From: Azospirillum cavernae
GTDB lineage: Bacteria; Pseudomonadota; Alphaproteobacteria; Azospirillales; Azospirillaceae
NCBI RefSeq assembly: GCF_003590795.1
Contig: NZ_QYUL01000004.1
Span: 62,001 to 126,000, forward strand
Reading direction: 5' to 3'
Length of the DNA stretch: 64,000 nucleotides
Within the stretch, counting starts at the first letter, position 1. The number at the start of each line of letters is the position of its first letter. The notes under the pieces were generated by a model. That model saw nothing but the letters and a program-made list of their open reading frames with translations, was not told where the DNA came from and did not search any database. The translations under genes were made by a program, and so were the position numbers. Shown piece by piece: positions 6,691 to 15,133 of this stretch.

Positions 6691-6869
6691 TGCTCCACGG
6701 ATACGCGACCCTCGCCATTCAGGACCGGACCACGGGCGAGACCCGTGAGGTGATCGTCCGGGCCAACACCGTGGTCGATGCCGAGCGCATCGCCAACGAT
6801 TACGCCAACGACCGCAATTACCGGCGGGCCGACCAGCCGGCCGAGGTCAAGATCGTGAGGCGCTTCTGA
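6690..6869 (+). CDS. Small hypothetical protein (59 aa)
   Basis: This short frame runs from ATG 6690, which shares one base with the previous TGA, to TGA 6869. GGGGGAGGA lies 7-15 bases upstream of the start. The protein begins MLHGYATLAIQDRTTGETRE, with a beta-hairpin then a helix (VVDAERIANDYANDRN), like the 5345 product. Its stop overlaps the next ATG by one base. The unbroken chain of overlaps supports it as a real gene. Confidence 0.55.
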   Translation: MLHGYATLAIQDRTTGETREVIVRANTVVDAERIANDYANDRNYRRADQPAEVKIVRRF

Positions 6870-7093
6870 TGGATGTGATCCGCAACATCTACCGCCGACC
6901 GATCCCCCAGGAAGGGGCGTCGAAGCTGGCCGAGATCACCGCCGTGCTGGTCTCGCCTGAACACAAACCGGGCGGCGCCTTCGCCGTCTACATCGGTATC
7001 GGCTCGCCCGAGTGGATCGTGGCTCACGGCATCAAGTGCCGTTTCCATGAGGCTCGTGTCTACTTCGAGGTCGAAGAAACCAACTACCGGTAA
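6869..7093 (+). CDS. Small hypothetical protein (74 aa)
   Basis: ATG 6869 overlaps the previous stop. Probably beta-rich (ITAVLVSP, FAVYIGIGSPEWIV, RVYFEVEE). Last member of the 5736-7093 coupled run. No family recognised. Confidence 0.5.
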   Translation: MDVIRNIYRRPIPQEGASKLAEITAVLVSPEHKPGGAFAVYIGIGSPEWIVAHGIKCRFHEARVYFEVEETNYR

Positions 7094-7152
7094 TCGCGAA
7101 CACCCGAGGCTGGGTGCCGAACCGCGCCCACAAACACAATTGGAGACTGAAC

Positions 7153-8157
7153 ATGCTTGAATTCCTCAAGCGTGATGGGTGGTCCCATGACTCCATCGAA
7201 ACCCGTTCGGTGGATGTCGAGGATTGGGACGATCTGCGTGGCGAAGAAGGCGAAGGCGTCCGGGTCGTCCTTCCGCCCATCACCATAGCCCTGCTCGACG
7301 AGTATGACGCGGCGCCAGACGAGTTCGACGCCGAAGACTGGTTGCGCGACAACCTCATCAGCCACACGACCACGGACCAGGACAGGCGGGCCGCCGACAT
7401 CGCCAACACCTACGCCCAGGACCCGGACGACTGGCTGTTCGAGAACTGGCGCACCCTGCTGACCGCCGAACAGATCACGGGAGTCGAGGCCGACATGGCC
7501 GAGGCCAAGGAGGAGCATGACACCGACGCCATCGAACAAGCGCGGGACAACTTCAAGGACAGCGACTCCTACTACGATTGGAAAGACGGCTTCGAGCCGG
7601 CCATGAATTTCTATTGGCCGGTGAGCCTCGCCTACGAGCTGGACGAGGAAACGGCGGCCGAACGGATCGACAAGCACGCCGGCGCCACCTCTTTGGTCTG
7701 GATTGAGCGCGTTCAGTCCCACGCCATCGTCCTGACCGGCGGCGGCATGGACCTGAGTTGGGACATTTGCGCCGCCTACATCTGCTGCGGCTGTGTGCCG
7801 CCCGCTCGCCTACTGCTGGGCCTGCCGCGCTTTGCGGGCGGCGGTTACGCCAAGTTCGGCGAATTGATCGTCAGCACCCTGATCCCGCTCTTGGTGAAGC
7901 ACCGGGAGTGGCAGGCGGAACGTGCCCGTGACGAAGCCAAGCGGCTCGCCGAACACCTGGAGCTGCCAGCGCCAAACCTGACCAACCCGGTGGACGAATT
8001 GGCCGAAGCGCTGAAGCCGTTCGCCGAAAAGACGCTGTGGGAAGACATGTTGGTCGATCCCGACCCGGACGACCTCCGGCCGGACGAGGCCGTCGAAGAG
8101 TTCTTCATCAAAGTCGGCGACATCCGTCGGGCGCGGAAGGCAATCGCCCAGACCTGA
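7153..8157 (+). CDS. Acidic hypothetical protein (334 aa)
   Basis: ATG 7153, seven bases behind GGAG, is preferred over an upstream in-frame codon at 7114. The protein is very acidic (many DD/DE pairs, for example AEDWLRDN and DPDPDDLRPDEAVEEFF) with one hydrophobic Cys/Gly-rich patch (WDICAAYICCGCVPPARLLL) near residue 205. I see no catalytic motif. It is the largest gene of the small-gene array. Strong acidity is typical of DNA-mimic or anti-defence proteins, but that remains speculation. Confidence 0.6.
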   Translation: MLEFLKRDGWSHDSIETRSVDVEDWDDLRGEEGEGVRVVLPPITIALLDEYDAAPDEFDAEDWLRDNLISHTTTDQDRRAADIANTYAQDPDDWLFENWRTLLTAEQITGVEADMAEAKEEHDTDAIEQARDNFKDSDSYYDWKDGFEPAMNFYWPVSLAYELDEETAAERIDKHAGATSLVWIERVQSHAIVLTGGGMDLSWDICAAYICCGCVPPARLLLGLPRFAGGGYAKFGELIVSTLIPLLVKHREWQAERARDEAKRLAEHLELPAPNLTNPVDELAEALKPFAEKTLWEDMLVDPDPDDLRPDEAVEEFFIKVGDIRRARKAIAQT

Positions 8158-8235
8158 CGCTCAATTAAGCGCGCCATCAATCGCTGCGGGAGCGGTGGAA
8201 CCTGCACCTCTGTAATTCAAGGTGGAGATGACCTC

Positions 8236-8556
8236 GTGCCCCGTCCCCAACGCCCGACAGGTTCACCAGCCCCCACAAAAGGCCGAAAGCTCACCGGCCG
8301 AAAGCACCGGGAGCCAGACCTGGATGTCGCCCACTGGCAGCACTGGGTCAAATCCCAGCTCCAGGAACACGGCTACATGCAAGGCGAACTCGCCGGGCGA
8401 CTGCGGCTTTCCAATTCCGGCCTCACCCATCGCCTGAACCTGCGCGCCGAGTGGCACCCGCATGATCTTCGCGACCTCGCCGAGATGATCGGCCAGTCGA
8501 TGGACGAGGTGATGCGCCACTACCCCGACATTCGATACCTGAAATGGGAGGAATGA
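8236..8556 (+). CDS. Helix-turn-helix (Cro/C1-like) regulator
   Basis: GTG 8236 start; 106 residues. After a basic Pro-rich tail (about 25 residues), a helical region WVKSQLQEHGYMQGELAGRL followed by RLSNSGLTHRLNLR matches the spacing of a lambda-repressor/XRE-type helix-turn-helix (ELAGRLRLSNSGLTHRL), with helices ending in DLRDLAEMIGQSMDEVM. It is the only recognisable DNA-binding regulator in the array and so a candidate for recognising the palindromes at 1389-2895, which is inference. The next gene begins one base after its stop. Confidence 0.6.
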   Translation: MPRPQRPTGSPAPTKGRKLTGRKHREPDLDVAHWQHWVKSQLQEHGYMQGELAGRLRLSNSGLTHRLNLRAEWHPHDLRDLAEMIGQSMDEVMRHYPDIRYLKWEE

Positions 8557-8557
8557 C

Positions 8558-9001
8558 ATGTCCCGTTATGATTCGGTGCGGGAATACATCGCCGGCCAGA
8601 TGCCGGACACCGTCAAGCGCCTGATCTCCCTGGCGACGTTGGATCTGAACGAAGGCCCGGTCTTCCTCGACGCCGAGGGCGAGCGTTGCGGCCCGTTCGA
8701 TGACGGCGCCAAGCGGTTCGACTTCTCGACCGCCTGCCGTGAGATCGGCGCCTTCTTCGAGGACATCGGCTGCCTCTACGTCGATGAGGACGGCGGCCTG
8801 CACACCGCCGAACCGGAGGCCACGGTCGAGGTGGAAGAGAACCCCGATCATGACCCCGACGATCCCGACAGCGAACCGGAGATCGAGGTCCGCTACGGCC
8901 CGACCCCTATTGGGAAATCCCCGCACCCAGATCGTCGGCTTGGTCGCCGGATCGCTCGCCCAACATCTTTGACCCGGAGTCCATCCCATGCTGCGCATTG
9001 A
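8558..9001 (+). CDS. Acidic hypothetical protein, possibly with a frameshifted C-terminus (147 aa)
   Basis: ATG 8558 with GGGAGGAA upstream. The first 115 residues are acidic (EENPDHDPDDPDSEPEIEVRYGP). The last 30 switch to a basic Arg/Pro/Ser tail and overlap the next gene by 14 bp. In another frame from about 8903 the sequence reads DPYWEIPAP, which fits the preceding composition better, so a one-base change may have altered the end. No family recognised. Confidence 0.5.
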   Translation: MSRYDSVREYIAGQMPDTVKRLISLATLDLNEGPVFLDAEGERCGPFDDGAKRFDFSTACREIGAFFEDIGCLYVDEDGGLHTAEPEATVEVEENPDHDPDDPDSEPEIEVRYGPTPIGKSPHPDRRLGRRIARPTSLTRSPSHAAH

Positions 9002-9734
9002 GACCAACACCATTCCGGTTCACGGCTTCCCGCCCGATGGGCTGGGCGCCTTCGTTGGCGTGATCCACGCGGACACCGGCCAATATGACGGCTTCGTCCA
9101 CATCGTGGAGGAGCTGGATGACCGGCCCTACAATTTCATGCTGGTGACGTCCGCCAACGAACTGGACGCGCTGACCCTGACCATCCCCGAAATCATCGAC
9201 CTGCTGAAGGCCGACGATCCGGGCGAACACACCGGCAGCCCGCATGGGGAGGAGTTCAAGACCCTCGCCCTGAAGGCGTGCGAAGCGGGCGACGTGGACC
9301 TGGAAACCCACTACCGCGCCGCCCTGGAAGCTGGCTTCAACTGGGACGCCATCGTCGCCGACGCCAAGGCCAACAGCGAGGAGGAAGAGGGCGCCCTGAT
9401 TGGTCGCGGCTTCCTCGGTTCGGTCTTCGCCCTGACCCCGAGCGGTAAGGTTTACGCCGCCTGGACCACCAACCAGACCGAGGCGGACGTGATCCTGGAC
9501 GAGGCGTGGCGCGACGCGCTGGAGGCCATCGCCGAGGAAAAGGGCGGCTTCATCGACAGCGGCGAGGGATCGGGAAGCGACCTCTTCTTCGCCATCCAGC
9601 TCGACGCGCCGGACGAGGACGACACCATCTATGATCGGGTCTGCGTCTCCTGCCACGAGGTGATCGGGCACGAGGGCGATGACTGCCCCCACTGCGGAGC
9701 CGAACAGGTCCTGGACGCGGACGACACGGCCTGA
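8988..9734 (+). CDS. Hypothetical protein with C-terminal zinc ribbon (248 aa)
   Basis: ATG 8988. Two similar-looking alpha/beta halves: the first opens FVGVIHADTGQYDGFVHIV; the second carries a strand-rich GFLGSVFALTPSGKVYAAW. The C-terminus has CVSCHEVIGHEGDDCPHCG, a CxxC-x9-CxxC zinc ribbon seen in many nucleic-acid or protein-interaction modules. Otherwise acidic like its neighbours. Function unknown. Confidence 0.6.
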   Translation: MLRIETNTIPVHGFPPDGLGAFVGVIHADTGQYDGFVHIVEELDDRPYNFMLVTSANELDALTLTIPEIIDLLKADDPGEHTGSPHGEEFKTLALKACEAGDVDLETHYRAALEAGFNWDAIVADAKANSEEEEGALIGRGFLGSVFALTPSGKVYAAWTTNQTEADVILDEAWRDALEAIAEEKGGFIDSGEGSGSDLFFAIQLDAPDEDDTIYDRVCVSCHEVIGHEGDDCPHCGAEQVLDADDTA

Positions 9735-9742
9735 CCCTCGGC

Positions 9743-10267
9743 ATGTCCTTGTCTCGCCAAGAGATCAGCCGCCGCCTGTTCGACTTGATCGAACGCGACC
9801 CGATCCTCCCCGACACTCCCCCCACCGAACCGGACGGCAACCTGTGGCCGACTGGAGATCCGATGTACCGCGCACCAACGATACGGCGTCTCCTGGCGCA
9901 TTTTCCGCACCTGGATAAAGCCCAAGCCCAACAAATCCGCGACCTCCTTCATGGAACGCTGAAGCCGACGACGTTCGAGACGGTGAAGGCGTATGCCGCC
10001 CGCTGCTACAGCCCGCCGCCCGAGCATGACCTGATCCTGGAAGCCCTGAACGAGATCATCGAAGGGCACGGCACCGAACCCATCGGTGTGGAGGGGGTGA
10101 GGATCGACCGTTACTTCGGCAACACCGCTGCGGTGTACGTCAACACGGGCGACACCTACTCGGCGACCATCGTTTACGACACCGAACAGGACCGCTTCGA
10201 GCTGTCCACCTGGGGCGACTACTACGAGCTTTTGTGCCGCAGACACCGGGTCCGGGACGCGGCGTGA
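9743..10267 (+). CDS. Hypothetical protein (174 aa)
   Basis: ATG 9743. N-terminal helical segment (MSLSRQEISRRLFDLIERDP), a central helix-rich part and a beta-rich C-terminal half (RIDRYFGNTAAVYVNTGDTY, FELSTWGDYYELL). No family is recognised. Lies 8 bp after the previous gene and 20 bp before the DUF3768 gene, so it belongs to the same unit. Confidence 0.5.
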   Translation: MSLSRQEISRRLFDLIERDPILPDTPPTEPDGNLWPTGDPMYRAPTIRRLLAHFPHLDKAQAQQIRDLLHGTLKPTTFETVKAYAARCYSPPPEHDLILEALNEIIEGHGTEPIGVEGVRIDRYFGNTAAVYVNTGDTYSATIVYDTEQDRFELSTWGDYYELLCRRHRVRDAA

Positions 10268-10287
10268 TCCTGAAACACGGGGGAATC

Positions 10288-10626
10288 ATGAGCAACCAAA
10301 CCATCGCGGCGTTGAACGATCAACTCCGCGCCCTCATTCCGCTCGTGCCGAAGACGCTCGGCGCCTGCACCGTCACCCAGGGCGTGCTTGCCCTGTCGGC
10401 GACCACCATCGCCCAGGTCTACACCAGGGTGCGGACCTTCTCCGAGTTCACGGAGGACAACGACCCTTACGGAGAGCACGACTTCGGTTCGTTCGAGATC
10501 GACGACCAGAAGTTCTTCTGGAAGATCGACTACTATGATCTGAACCTGGAGTTCGCCTCTGAAGATCCGAGCGACCCGGATAAGACGATCCGCGTCCTCA
10601 CCATCATGCTGGCCGAGGAATATTGA
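10288..10626 (+). CDS. DUF3768 family protein
   Basis: ATG 10288 (112 residues). The C-terminal half has the family's conserved order: TEDNDPYGEHDFGSFEID, FFWKIDYYD, SEDPSDPDKTIRVLTIMLAEEY. DUF3768 proteins are common on alphaproteobacterial plasmids, phages and integrative elements; their function is not known. An upstream in-frame ATG at 10234 lies in the previous gene and is less likely. Confidence 0.85.
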   Translation: MSNQTIAALNDQLRALIPLVPKTLGACTVTQGVLALSATTIAQVYTRVRTFSEFTEDNDPYGEHDFGSFEIDDQKFFWKIDYYDLNLEFASEDPSDPDKTIRVLTIMLAEEY

Positions 10627-10659
10627 GACACCACAAAAATCAGCAGGGGAGAGAATCCC

Positions 10660-10863
10660 ATGCTTGACACCCTCGCCATTGCCACCGACCTTAAGATCTC
10701 TGGGTTCCACGAAGATCAGGAGGTAGGCATGGCCCGCACCCTGAACAAGCAGTCCGGCCAGGGCTGTTCGGTTCTCCGAATGAGTCGCTTAACGGTAGGT
10801 GCAGCAAGTTCAAACGGGCTGTTTTGCTCTGAAAACGACTTTACCAAAGAGGGGGCTGTCTGA
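10660..10863 (+). pseudogene. Truncated small gene (DUF1640-like N-terminus) at the edge of the AT-rich insertion
   Basis: ATG 10660 has a good site (GGGGAGAG). The first 20-25 residues (MLDTLAIATDLKISGFHEDQ) resemble the start of DUF1640-type coiled-coil proteins. After about 10758 the frame continues as unrelated sequence to a stop at 10863, and the base composition drops. The simplest reading is a gene cut by the 10.76-12.3 kb insertion. Confidence 0.4.
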
Positions 10864-11067
10864 ATCTCTATGTCAACTCCCTTACCCCCTTGCACGCCCT
10901 GGCTTACGGGGCAGCATGGGCAGAGCTGAATCGCCCTGAGCCAGTAAGGGGGCTTGCCTCCCGATGGTCCATGACGGAGATGATTGTCATTGACTAGCCA
11001 TTTTGCATTGGAATCGCAGTTAAATACCAGTGCGCGCAAATGTTTCTCGGAATTAGGGGAGTCATGG

Positions 11068-11979
11068 ATGGGCAAGAGACAAGCAGAGTTGGAGCTTCTG
11101 CAAGATCATCAATTGCTTTCAGGAGGGGAGCCTGAAACCATTTCCTCCATATTCAGAGATCCAAATTATTATAAAAATATAATTAACGATATAAGAAAAG
11201 AAGATGAAAATTTACGCGCTAATATTTTTATTTTATCGCGGTACTTTTGGCACATTCTTACCGAAGAAAACACATTGAGCGCGCTTAATCTGAATAAAAG
11301 GTGCGGAGTAATTTCAGGTATATTTGAGAAAATATTACGGGAATACTCCTGCAATGACTTGGGGCCAACATTAGTCTCTGAAATGCTCCACGCAATTTCA
11401 GGATATATGATGAAATGCTCGAAGAGTAGGCGCGATAAAGAAATTGCAAGATGTAAAGAAGAGGAGGCGTTTTTTGTCTCTAAATCTATATCGCGCTCAT
11501 CTGAAATACAGCGGAAACGATCTTTCATTGAAGCTAATTGGCATGTTTATTCCACGGAACACCCGAATTGTTATATAGGCGATCTTGACGGGATTATAGA
11601 TGAAGGTAGGCGATATGGTTGTTCTGGCAGTCTTTGGGACCGCCAGAAGGTTAATTTTACCATATCGGTTGCATACGGCACACAGATGCTGATCGGACTG
11701 AACGAGAAGCCGTCATTTCGTGAATCATCCGAATTTAAGAATATAGTACGTGGATACATTCTTCATCAAATCAATCGAAGAAATAGTGGAGATATTATCC
11801 CTCACGGTGAACGGGCAGACTTTATTATGTATCTCGCCATATATTTCCGCAACACATTATCAGGTCGAGAATTTTTAAATAAATACAATACAATTAGGAA
11901 GACTCGGCGGTCTCATAATGAGTGGAAACTTCCTCCGCAAGACAAGGAGTACATTGTTAATTCTTATTATTATGGATAA
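11068..11979 (+). CDS. AT-rich cargo gene, unknown protein (303 aa)
   Basis: ATG 11068 has AGGGGAG six bases upstream; the frame is open back to a TTG at 10984. The protein is rich in Lys, Ile, Asn and Ser, and its codons prefer A/T, unlike every neighbour. It is predicted mostly helical (IFILSRYFWHILTEENTLSA, LVSEMLHAISGYMMKCSKSR), with two Cys pairs and a C-terminal basic stretch (NTIRKTRRSHNEWKLPP). I recognise no domain. Position beside transposase remnants and the composition indicate recent gain from a low-GC donor. A single-gene phage-defence or toxin-type cargo is possible, without direct evidence. Confidence 0.6.
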   Translation: MGKRQAELELLQDHQLLSGGEPETISSIFRDPNYYKNIINDIRKEDENLRANIFILSRYFWHILTEENTLSALNLNKRCGVISGIFEKILREYSCNDLGPTLVSEMLHAISGYMMKCSKSRRDKEIARCKEEEAFFVSKSISRSSEIQRKRSFIEANWHVYSTEHPNCYIGDLDGIIDEGRRYGCSGSLWDRQKVNFTISVAYGTQMLIGLNEKPSFRESSEFKNIVRGYILHQINRRNSGDIIPHGERADFIMYLAIYFRNTLSGREFLNKYNTIRKTRRSHNEWKLPPQDKEYIVNSYYYG

Positions 11980-12386
11980 ACAAAAAAACATTTCAGAATT
12001 TAATAATTTTATTGGCTGAATTCTATTGCCGTCACCTCATTATCTGCTGTTTATCCGAATGATATACGAAACGGCGGACCTTCACTGCCACTGCTATGCG
12101 CTGTCAAAAAAAAAAAACTTTGAGGCCGCCCAGGATATCGACAACTCCCTGATTGTCCAGATCAAAGGCAACCAGCAGACCTTAGCATCCATCAGTTTGG
12201 TGCGACCATAGCGCCTTGATCGTCAACCTGTCCAAGCTGGCGGGTTAGAGAGCAATCAATAACTCTCTTCGCCGAGACTTCGGCATTTCCCTAATGCAAA
12301 TTCGTCTGACTCCAAGAACACGGTGACTGTTCACAGTCATCGTTTGCCTTTCTCTTTCAAACCCCAACGCCAGGGAACCCAGAATC
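11980..12386 (+). other. Gap with transposase remnant
   Basis: About 400 bp without an intact gene. It holds the ISAs1-like remnant (12026-12211) and a return to GC-rich element sequence near 12340. No clear promoter for the 12387 gene was identified. Confidence 0.4.
12026..12211 (+). pseudogene. ISAs1-like transposase fragment
   Basis: The frame contains a decayed match to the ISAs1/H-repeat transposase core: ADLHCHCYALSKKKNFEAAQ then NSLIVQIKGNQQTL, corresponding to the DALHCQKK and DYLVQVKGNQ regions of that family. Both the N-terminal and C-terminal parts are missing, and an 11-base A run at the centre probably marks a slip. It marks the right edge of the AT-rich insertion. Confidence 0.65.
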
Positions 12387-12815
12387 ATGTCCACCGCCAA
12401 GAAGTTTCTGATCTCCTTCGACCCGGCCAACATCCTGAAGGGCGTCACCTACGCCTCCATCGAGCGCGAGGCCCGCAAGCGCACCTACGTCAAGATCGAG
12501 AATGCCGGCGAGTATGCGGGCATTCAGGGCAGCCCGGCCGGTGAGGGCTTCTACGTCAACCCCGAGAACATCCTGAAGGCCGACGCCACGTTCGAGGATT
12601 TCAACGCCGCTCGCCGCAGCTTCAAGGGGCTGGTCGAGAACCTGAACGATCTGACGGCGGCGACCGAGGAAAAGCACAAGGACATCGAAGCCGACTACAA
12701 GGCGCAGCGCGCCGCGCTGATCGAAGGCTTCAAGTCCAGCCTGCTGCCGGCCCCGGTTCCGGTTCCGGTCGAACCGGAGGCCGAGCCGGTCCCGGCGGAA
12801 GACGCCGCCGCCTGA
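12387..12815 (+). CDS. Hypothetical protein with Pro/Glu-rich tail (142 aa)
   Basis: ATG 12387. Starts MSTAKKFLISFDPANILKGV. The middle part is helical and probably coiled (DLTAATEEKHKDIEADYKAQ), and the tail repeats PVPVPVEPEAEPVPAED. No family recognised. An intrinsic terminator follows at 12881, so it is the last gene of its unit. Confidence 0.55.
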   Translation: MSTAKKFLISFDPANILKGVTYASIEREARKRTYVKIENAGEYAGIQGSPAGEGFYVNPENILKADATFEDFNAARRSFKGLVENLNDLTAATEEKHKDIEADYKAQRAALIEGFKSSLLPAPVPVPVEPEAEPVPAEDAAA

Positions 12816-12880
12816 TCGGCGCGCCGGTCGGGAGCTTCACGTCAGGATTAGCGAAGCTCCCCAAACCCCACCGCGTCTGG

Positions 12881-12909
12881 AAGCCCGCCCCCCGGCGGGC
12901 TTTTCTTTT
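12881..12909 (+). terminator. Intrinsic terminator
   Basis: Arms AAGCCCGCC and GGCGGGCTT with a C-rich loop, followed by TTCTTTT, a textbook terminator between the 12387 gene and the RNase H reading frames. Confidence 0.8.
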
Positions 12910-12938
12910 GCCTGTCCACAACAGGAGCAACCCCACCC

Positions 12939-13342
12939 ATGCATGACTGGGTGCAAGCCTTTACGGACGGCTCCAGCTTTCCCAAAGGACCGAGTGGGTG
13001 GGCGGTGGTGTGGCTCTATGGCGGCCAGACCTACGAGCAGTCCGGGGCCGCACCCCAGGGAGACAGAGCTACCGCATGGAGTTGACCGCCACCCTGGTGG
13101 CGCTGTCCACCCTGCCGAACGGCGCCAAGCTGGTCATCACCACCGATTGCCGACCGGTCCTGAACCACGCCCTGTCCCGCGTTCAGCGCCGCCGCGATGC
13201 CGATCTCTGGCAGGCCGTCGATTTCCACGCCCGGCGCATGACCGACGTGCGCTGGGTCTGGACCAAGGGTCATGCGGGAAACCCCTTCAACGAACGCGCC
13301 GACCAACTGGCCCGCGCCGCCGCCGAAAGCCTCAGACCATGA
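12939..13342 (+). pseudogene. RNase HI-like gene, frameshifted
   Basis: The N-terminal part (ATG 12939: MHDWVQAFTDGSSFPKGPSG) carries the first catalytic Asp (TDGS) and reads to a stop near 13082. The rest lies in the -1 frame: RMELTA with the catalytic Glu, ITTDCRPV with the next Asp, and WTKGHAGNPFNERADQLA with the His and last Asp region. Joined near 13060-13070 they make a complete RNase HI of about 134 residues. Either a two-base insertion (an extra AG in the AGACAGAG stretch) broke the gene or a -1 ribosomal frameshift is used. RNase H would remove RNA primers in the element's replication. The stop overlaps the next ATG. Confidence 0.75.
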
Positions 13343-14364
13343 GCCTGACCACCCATGTTTCCAGCCCGCCGGGGCCGCCCCCGGCGAAGGAGACCACCGC
13401 CGAGGTGCTGGTCTCCATGCTCACCGAGAACACCGGGCGCCACTTCCTGGACAGCGGCGGCGCCTATGGCCGGAACTGGGAGCGCAACCACAACAAGGGC
13501 CTCGCCGAGTTCGAGGCCGAGCCTGCGACCAAGACGGAGTTCTGCCTGCGGGAGGGCGAAACCACGGGTGAGGTGTCCATCACCATCAACGTCTTCCACT
13601 GGCTGAAGGACCGGCTCGACATCAACCACCAACTCGACGCCTTTTTCTTCGAGTGGGTTGAAACGCAGAACGCGGCGCGCTCCTGGTTCGATTTGGTCGA
13701 ACGCTTCGTGTCGAACGAGGACGATGAACTGAAGGCGTTCATCGAAAGCCGGCGCCGGGACGGGGAATACCGGACCCGGATCGAAGAGATCCTGTATGAG
13801 GCGCTGGAGGAGCATGGGCATCTCCCCGACCCGCTGAACCACACGCGGGCGGGCTTCACCCACAACACCTACAACGGCGAAGACGTCCTTTCCCAGACCA
13901 TCCAATACACGATGTTCGGCCTCGGCTACGGGGATGTCGGCTGCTTCCTCTTCATCCATGGCGGGTGCGACGTGCGCGGTGGCTACACCCGGCCCCGTGC
14001 TTTCGATGTCGGCAACGGCAACGGTTGGGAAAGCATCTTCGACAATGCCCGCGTCACGCTCGGCCCGGACCCCGACAAGGAGGAGCGGGACGAGTATTTG
14101 TCGGACCACGGTGAGCCTGAACTGCCCGGCATCCCGCCGAAGACGCTGATCGACCCGTGGAACATCACCTGGGACAGCGACAACGCCGGTTCTTCTTTCT
14201 ACCCCTGCGGCAACGAGTACCCGGCCAAGCTGCTGGCCTTCGACGAGTACGAATGGTCGGAGGACCCCGAGGATCGGGGCAAGGGCGTCGTCTATTTCGA
14301 CCGCGAGACCTCCACCGCCCACTGCCCGGTCACGGGCTTCCCGCTTGTCGGCTCCTGGTATTGA
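13339..14364 (+). CDS. Hypothetical protein (341 aa)
   Basis: ATG 13339 overlaps the RNase H stop (ATGA). The protein begins MSLTTHVSSPPGPPPAKETT. It contains an acidic helical middle (FVSNEDDELKAFIESRRRDG) and an aromatic, Gly/Asp-rich C-terminal half (NAGSSFYPCGNEYPAKLLAF, AHCPVTGFPLVGSWY). The frame opens upstream to 12943, but that part is a shadow of RNase H. No family recognised; the three Cys residues are too scattered for a zinc site. Confidence 0.6.
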   Translation: MSLTTHVSSPPGPPPAKETTAEVLVSMLTENTGRHFLDSGGAYGRNWERNHNKGLAEFEAEPATKTEFCLREGETTGEVSITINVFHWLKDRLDINHQLDAFFFEWVETQNAARSWFDLVERFVSNEDDELKAFIESRRRDGEYRTRIEEILYEALEEHGHLPDPLNHTRAGFTHNTYNGEDVLSQTIQYTMFGLGYGDVGCFLFIHGGCDVRGGYTRPRAFDVGNGNGWESIFDNARVTLGPDPDKEERDEYLSDHGEPELPGIPPKTLIDPWNITWDSDNAGSSFYPCGNEYPAKLLAFDEYEWSEDPEDRGKGVVYFDRETSTAHCPVTGFPLVGSWY

Positions 14365-14374
14365 GGAGAACTCC

Positions 14375-15133
14375 ATGCTTTCCGAATATTTCAGGCGTGA
14401 ACTCGAAGCGGTCGGTTACGAGCCGACCGATGTCACTTGGTCCCTGGGCTACAGCCAGGGCGACGGCATGGCCTTCGAGGCGCGGGTCGATCTGGAAAAG
14501 GTCGCCGGTCGTCTGCTGGCCGGGCCGCAGAAGGCGGCCATCACGCGGGTCATCAAGAAGGCCGGGCCGTCGATCCGCATCCGGCACTCCGGTCATTACT
14601 CCCATTGGAACTCCATGAGCGTGGACGCCGAGGATGTCTCGGTCGAGAGCGACGGCTCGGCGTTCGAGCGCAAGGCGTGGTCCGATCTGGTCGATGCCAT
14701 TGATGAGGATGTGAAAACGATCAGCCGCCGGTTGGAAACGGACGGATACAGCCTGCTCGAAAACTGCAACCCCGCTTGGTTCGTGACGGACAAGGAGGGA
14801 CAGTTCGGCGACCCCAGCCACGTCGTGTGGCGGACCTTCGAGATTGGGCGCTTCCGTGTCGTTCAGAAGCTGGTCGAGGACAACAACTTCGACGGCTATC
14901 GGTTCAATGACGGCCTTGTGAAGGCCATCGTCAAAGGCGAGACCCTGGTCTGCGGGGTCGAGGCCACGGTCTTCGACGCCGAGCGCGACATCGAACTCGG
15001 CAGCGCCAGCCTTTGGGGAATCACCGACGCCCCAAACCTCACCCGTGTCAGGCAATGCCTCCGGGAAACCACGCGCGAGGCCATCGCCGACGCTCGCGAA
15101 ACCATCAACAGGTTTACGGGGAGGGCGGCATGA
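14375..15133 (+). CDS. Conserved phage-type protein with GYSQGDG motif (252 aa)
   Basis: ATG 14375 with TTGAGGAG seven bases upstream. The N-terminal region WSLGYSQGDGMAFEARVD and the following IRIRHSGHYSHWNSM block resemble hypothetical proteins from many phages and plasmids; I know of no assigned activity. The C-terminal half is acidic, then helical. It lies 10 bp after the 341-residue gene and overlaps the next gene by 4 bp, so all three are coupled. Confidence 0.6.
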   Translation: MLSEYFRRELEAVGYEPTDVTWSLGYSQGDGMAFEARVDLEKVAGRLLAGPQKAAITRVIKKAGPSIRIRHSGHYSHWNSMSVDAEDVSVESDGSAFERKAWSDLVDAIDEDVKTISRRLETDGYSLLENCNPAWFVTDKEGQFGDPSHVVWRTFEIGRFRVVQKLVEDNNFDGYRFNDGLVKAIVKGETLVCGVEATVFDAERDIELGSASLWGITDAPNLTRVRQCLRETTREAIADARETINRFTGRAA

